Origin: an uncultured Muribaculaceae bacterium
GTDB lineage: Bacteria > Bacteroidota > Bacteroidia > Bacteroidales > Muribaculaceae
DNA: 64,000 nt
Direction of reading: 5' to 3'
NCBI GenBank assembly: GCA_947525975.1
Contig: CANNVE010000008.1
Span: forward strand, 45,056-109,055
Under the pieces are notes generated by a model. It searched no databases. It saw only the letters and a list, made by a program, of their open reading frames with translations, and was not told the origin of the DNA. Position numbers and translations under genes: made by a program. Below, in pieces: positions 62,401 through 64,000 of this stretch. Each line of letters starts with the position of its first letter. The first letter of the stretch is position 1.

Positions 62401-63920
62401 GTGGTGGTGATGTCGCTCGAGAATTCGCCCACCTGGTAGACCTGGCCGTTGTAGGTGTATTCGTAGGCCACGGCCAGCACCTCGTCGGTGTTGAGGGCCG
62501 ACTTCAGCGAGATGTATCCGAGGGTGGAATTGAGCGTGTATTCGTTTGATGTCAGCAATCTGGCGCTCTCCACCTTCTCGTAGTCCTTGCCGCCCTCTAT
62601 GCCGTAGGCGGCGAGCGGAGCGAGGGCTTGGGTGACCTCGTTGATGTTTCGGGCGCCGGGATATTGCTCCTTAATCACTGAGAGCAGATTGTTGGAGCTG
62701 TTGCTCGGCACCGGGACCGACGGGTTGGTGACCCAATAGTCATTGGCGAGCACGCGGTCCTCGCCAAGGTCTATGAACGACACAAGATTGCGCGATTCGT
62801 CGAATTTATTGTTCTTGTTGGTCACCCACACCTCTATGCGCGTGATTTTCACGCCCGATGACACGAAAGGCAGCCGCGAGGCGAACCGGTCATAATTGTC
62901 GCGGAAATAATGGCTCAGGAAGAAGTGGCGGTTCTGGTCATATTCGTCGGCCTTGACGCTGAATTTAGTGGTCTGCGCGCCTCCCTTCGAGCTCACGCTC
63001 TGCGATTCGGAATTCTGCTGCGACACCAGGGCGGTGGCGGTGAGCTTGCCAAACTGCAGCTGCGTCTTGATGCCGAAAAGCGCCGTGCTGCCTCGCATGA
63101 GCGACGACCCCGTGGTCATCGACACGTTGCCGGCCTCGATCACCTTCACGATGTCGTCCTCCTCTCCCTCGTATGAGAGCTTAAGATTCTTGGAGTCGAA
63201 GTCAAAGGTGGCGTCGGTGTTGTAGGTCATGTTGAATTTCATGCGGTTGCCAACCGAGGCGTTGATCGTGGCCTGTATCTTCTGCTCGAAGTCGAAGTAG
63301 GTCTTGCGGCGGGCGTTGAGCGACAGGGCCGGATTGTCGGTCTTGTTGCTCTTCACGCCCATCGACACCTGCACAGAGCCTTGCGTCTTGAGCTGCACGC
63401 CGCCCGGGCCGAAAATCTTCTCGAGCGGGCCGAGCGAGAAATTCATGTCGAGCACGTTGAAAGGCTCCTTGTCCTTGCCCTCGGCCAGCTCCATGTTGCG
63501 CTGGCGGTAATAGTCCTGCAGCGAGCGGCGCAGCTGCCAGTCGTTGAATTGCTGCTCGTTGAGCAGGAAAGGCGTGGTGATCTCATTGTCGCCCACCATG
63601 GTGCGCATGATGTAATATCCCGTCTCCGGGTCAAACTCCGTGGTGGTCTTGATGTTCGACGGCGTGGCCAGGTCGTAGGCCAGCTCATCGGCCACAAGTT
63701 CGTCATAATCCCTCGGCACAGTCTGCCTGATGGGGATGGGTAGGTCGACCGAGTCGGCGCGCGCCTCTGAAGCCGGCGGCGTCACCGGCGGCGGAGGCGT
63801 AACGGTAGGCGTATAATACTGCGTCTGCGCTACCACGAAGGCGCACAGCAATCCCAATGTCAGCAGCAAAAGCCTCAACGGGCGCGGTCTACGTATATAT
63901 TTGGCAAAAAGATGATGCAT
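56475..63920 (-). CDS. sprA: SprA, outer-membrane translocon of the type IX secretion system
   Basis: 2481 residues, the size of SprA/Sov, the giant beta-barrel through which type IX cargo crosses the outer membrane and which gliding species also need for motility. Signal/anchor helix LRLLLLTLGLLCAFVVAQ near the start, then a proline-rich linker. Conserved segments include RDYDELVADELAYDLATPSNI, LNVLDMNFSLGPLEKIFGPGGV-like residues (about 155), SFLDDFEYTQVGIDLRSP and many barrel strands to the C-terminus (YGLTFNLNLSR). It lies 18 bp downstream of the regulator gene's start side but is read from its own upstream region at the window edge. It matches the T9SS-like C-terminus of the CotH protein. 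Confidence 0.95.
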   Translation of the reverse strand: MHHLFAKYIRRPRPLRLLLLTLGLLCAFVVAQTQYYTPTVTPPPPVTPPASEARADSVDLPIPIRQTVPRDYDELVADELAYDLATPSNIKTTTEFDPETGYYIMRTMVGDNEITTPFLLNEQQFNDWQLRRSLQDYYRQRNMELAEGKDKEPFNVLDMNFSLGPLEKIFGPGGVQLKTQGSVQVSMGVKSNKTDNPALSLNARRKTYFDFEQKIQATINASVGNRMKFNMTYNTDATFDFDSKNLKLSYEGEEDDIVKVIEAGNVSMTTGSSLMRGSTALFGIKTQLQFGKLTATALVSQQNSESQSVSSKGGAQTTKFSVKADEYDQNRHFFLSHYFRDNYDRFASRLPFVSSGVKITRIEVWVTNKNNKFDESRNLVSFIDLGEDRVLANDYWVTNPSVPVPSNSSNNLLSVIKEQYPGARNINEVTQALAPLAAYGIEGGKDYEKVESARLLTSNEYTLNSTLGYISLKSALNTDEVLAVAYEYTYNGQVYQVGEFSSDITTTSQSLYVKMLRGTTVSTSLPTWKLMMKNVYSIGGYQIQPAKFKLNIKYLSDTTGIEINYLPIPGLNDRPLLSVMNLDRLDSNQETNPDGFFDFIDGYTIYPSQGKVIFPVVEPFGSHLAQAIGNPAIAEQYVYQELYDSTLIVARQFADKNKFTISGEYQASSGSQIRLNAMNVPRGSVVVTAGGRQLMENSDYTVDYAMGIVTITNQSIIDSGQSINVTLENQSLFSMQRKTLLGLDLQYKFSRDLNIGATLLHFSEKALTEKVNIGDEVINNSMIGFNLNYNKEFMWLTNLLNKVPTVNATAPSRINFTGEFAKLLPHAQKSGSNKGSSFLDDFEYTQVGIDLRSPYAWFLASTPYDPASDALFPEAALSNNVAYGKNRALLNWYYIDRLFTSRNSSLAPGYLRSDLDQLSNPYVREVTIHELFPGRNLTYGESSTIQTLNLTFYPTERGPYNLDAENVDDRGRLLSPEKRWGGIMRRMDNANFEQNNIEYLQFWLMSPFLDPAQPNIEGGDLYINFGEISEDILKDGLKSYENGIPYDGNDRYLTETEWGRVSTQNSLTYSFDNASGSRLTQDVGLDGLPNDDEFLFPSYSNFVDRLRSRLSPAALDSMLNDQFSPLNDPASDNYHFYRGYDYDEQRLGVLARYKRYNGVEGNSLSPEDSPEPLYQSSRNTPDVEDINQDNTLNEYERYYQYRVSIRPEDFVVGKNYITDKQVSIVTPRNGEPQQVEWYQFKIPLSDWEKKVGSIQDFSTIRFARMFLTGFKNVTHLRFATLELVRGEWRQYDFNLNNRGDAPAQGTLDISVVNIEENSQREPVNYVLPPGVSRVSDPGQAQIVQLNEQSMSLTVKGLQPGDGRGVYKNTMLDLRNYSRMQMWVHAEELIDDPTNLQNGQISLFVRLGSDMKANYYEYDIPLELTPHGQYNELLPDRQIVWPESNRLDLNLQALVDLKVRRNAAKRNEEAGVGYGTVYFDRDPDNERNTIAVLGNPSLSDVRVMLIGIRNNAASVKDACVWVNELKVTDFNESGGWAMKANLNLQMSDVLTFTAGAHIETAGFGGVDQSLNNRRMDDYHQYNFAVQTDLGRFVPEKAKLRAPIYYSYSKETTTPKYNPLDQDVELKDALDAAGSKHERDSIMNYAVEHSTMQNFSISGFKFDIKSKNPMPWDPANFTVNFSFSKQQRQDPTIEYECTNDYRGSLAYNYSPYVKGLKPFSFIKSKNKNAKFVREWEINYLPSSISFLTSMSRYYYEQQTRSEVDVMFRLPVSVSKNFLWDRQFAINWNLTKSLTFNLSTNTSARIEEPVGAVNRKLFPDKYKEWQDTVWQSILHLGTPWAYNQTFTGSYKAPFSRIPVLDFLTGSVTYNATYRWDRGATIDGTSMGNSIANQGAWNWDGRINFESVYKKVPYLKRVDERFANRRRQATKRKPKAFERTMPLLPDTTLTIKHNLRTRKVKVSATTLEDKRFPVKYTVVDANNIRVENRGSENIKFRIEEVTKDEKKLWQNVAEYSVRLLMSPRNVSVRYRNSHQLSLPLFSPNIGDAFGQSLSYGPMAPGLDFAFGFTDESYVDKALSRGWLLTDDGQTSPAIWSKTNELNIEVGLEPFKGFKVQLTFNRTDNSSKSMQFMYAGMPTTLSGTYTKTHCIIGTAFRSSKANDGYASKAFDDMLANIPVIRDRVEAMYAGATYPDAGFISGTSHAGKPFDPAVGGVSPTSSDVLIPAFVAAYTGTNPRTTWLNPFPSFSAVLPNWRVTYDGLINLGNLRSIFKTLTLSHAYQCTYQVGSYSSFLNWVSIDGGTRGFTLDAITGEPIPSSPYNISSVTLTERFAPLFGVAATLQNNIQVNAEYRDQRTLTLNTSAGQVVEASNRALTIGAGYKIVGFNTFLKMKGSQKGVSNDLTLNLDFSLQNNQALIRRIEENYTQPTSGTRTLGINFTANYILSKKVTVSAYFSHQVNTPIVTTSSYPTTNSAYGLTFNLNLSR

Positions 63921-64000
63921 AAACGGCAGGCGCGCGGGGCGAGCCGCCCATCCACGCGCGAATATACAAATAACGCAAACATCCCCCGATTATTTTATCC

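Overview
The window comes from a member of Bacteroidota, most likely order Bacteroidales and probably a Muribaculaceae-like gut lineage. Evidence: many starts are preceded by the Bacteroidetes -7 box TAnnTTTG and few by a Shine-Dalgarno sequence; it carries a full-length SprA (type IX secretion/gliding), a GldB-like lipoprotein, a DUF349 repeat protein, an inositol-lipid gene cluster and a GG-leader peptide system. Family placement is inference; no rRNA or tRNA gene was seen.

Layout. 1-2072: RNase G (3' end cut by the window), a 29-residue basic protein and an HU protein. 2283-4682: secreted CotH/lamin-tail protein. 4793-4962: candidate small RNA on the minus strand. 5150-8179: cobalamin riboswitch driving a DASS/SLC13 transporter and a MetE-like protein that has lost recognisable zinc ligands. 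8346-12005: secreted BNR_4 + DUF2264 fusion. 12064-12300: a 180-bp element with perfect 30-bp terminal inverted repeats next to derived 18-bp tandem repeats. 12315-17061: two glycosyltransferases and a GH2 glycosidase. 17293-23414: inositol-lipid genes (myo-inositol-phosphate synthase, HAD phosphatase, CDP-alcohol phosphatidyltransferase, acyltransferase, GtrA-like, ATP-grasp-like), split by a 780-bp non-coding stretch holding a relative of the repeat. 23638-29027: SH3/membrane protein, MATE pump, GldB-like lipoprotein, serine hydrolase, a 54-residue Cys-rich protein and a radical SAM activase-like protein. 29179-32018: RF2, ACP, FabF. 32221-37768: surface-glycan operon (flippase, two hexapeptide acyltransferases, epimerase, GT2) ending in glutamate racemase. 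37828-46981: glucose-6-phosphate isomerase, DUF349 protein, sugar-phosphate transferase, cytidylate-kinase-like protein, LytS/LytTR pair, TPR protein, histidine-acid phosphatase. 47009-47181: second copy of the repeat family.

47210-56456 is the most interesting block: a compact, AT-richer RiPP-type peptide system, all on the minus strand. In transcription order: a membrane-tethered TPR/HTH regulator, a four-site 11-bp repeat array just upstream of a promoter, a small secreted DUF3244-like protein, a GG-leader precursor whose core has eight cysteines (the first four exactly seven residues apart), an inverted repeat, a radical SAM/SPASM maturase with a complete auxiliary-cluster cysteine set, an outer-membrane TonB-receptor-like protein and a C39-peptidase ABC exporter. 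The parts fit a sequence of regulation, precursor synthesis, radical thioether-type maturation, leader cleavage with inner-membrane export, and passage through the outer membrane. The window closes with SprA (56475-63920).
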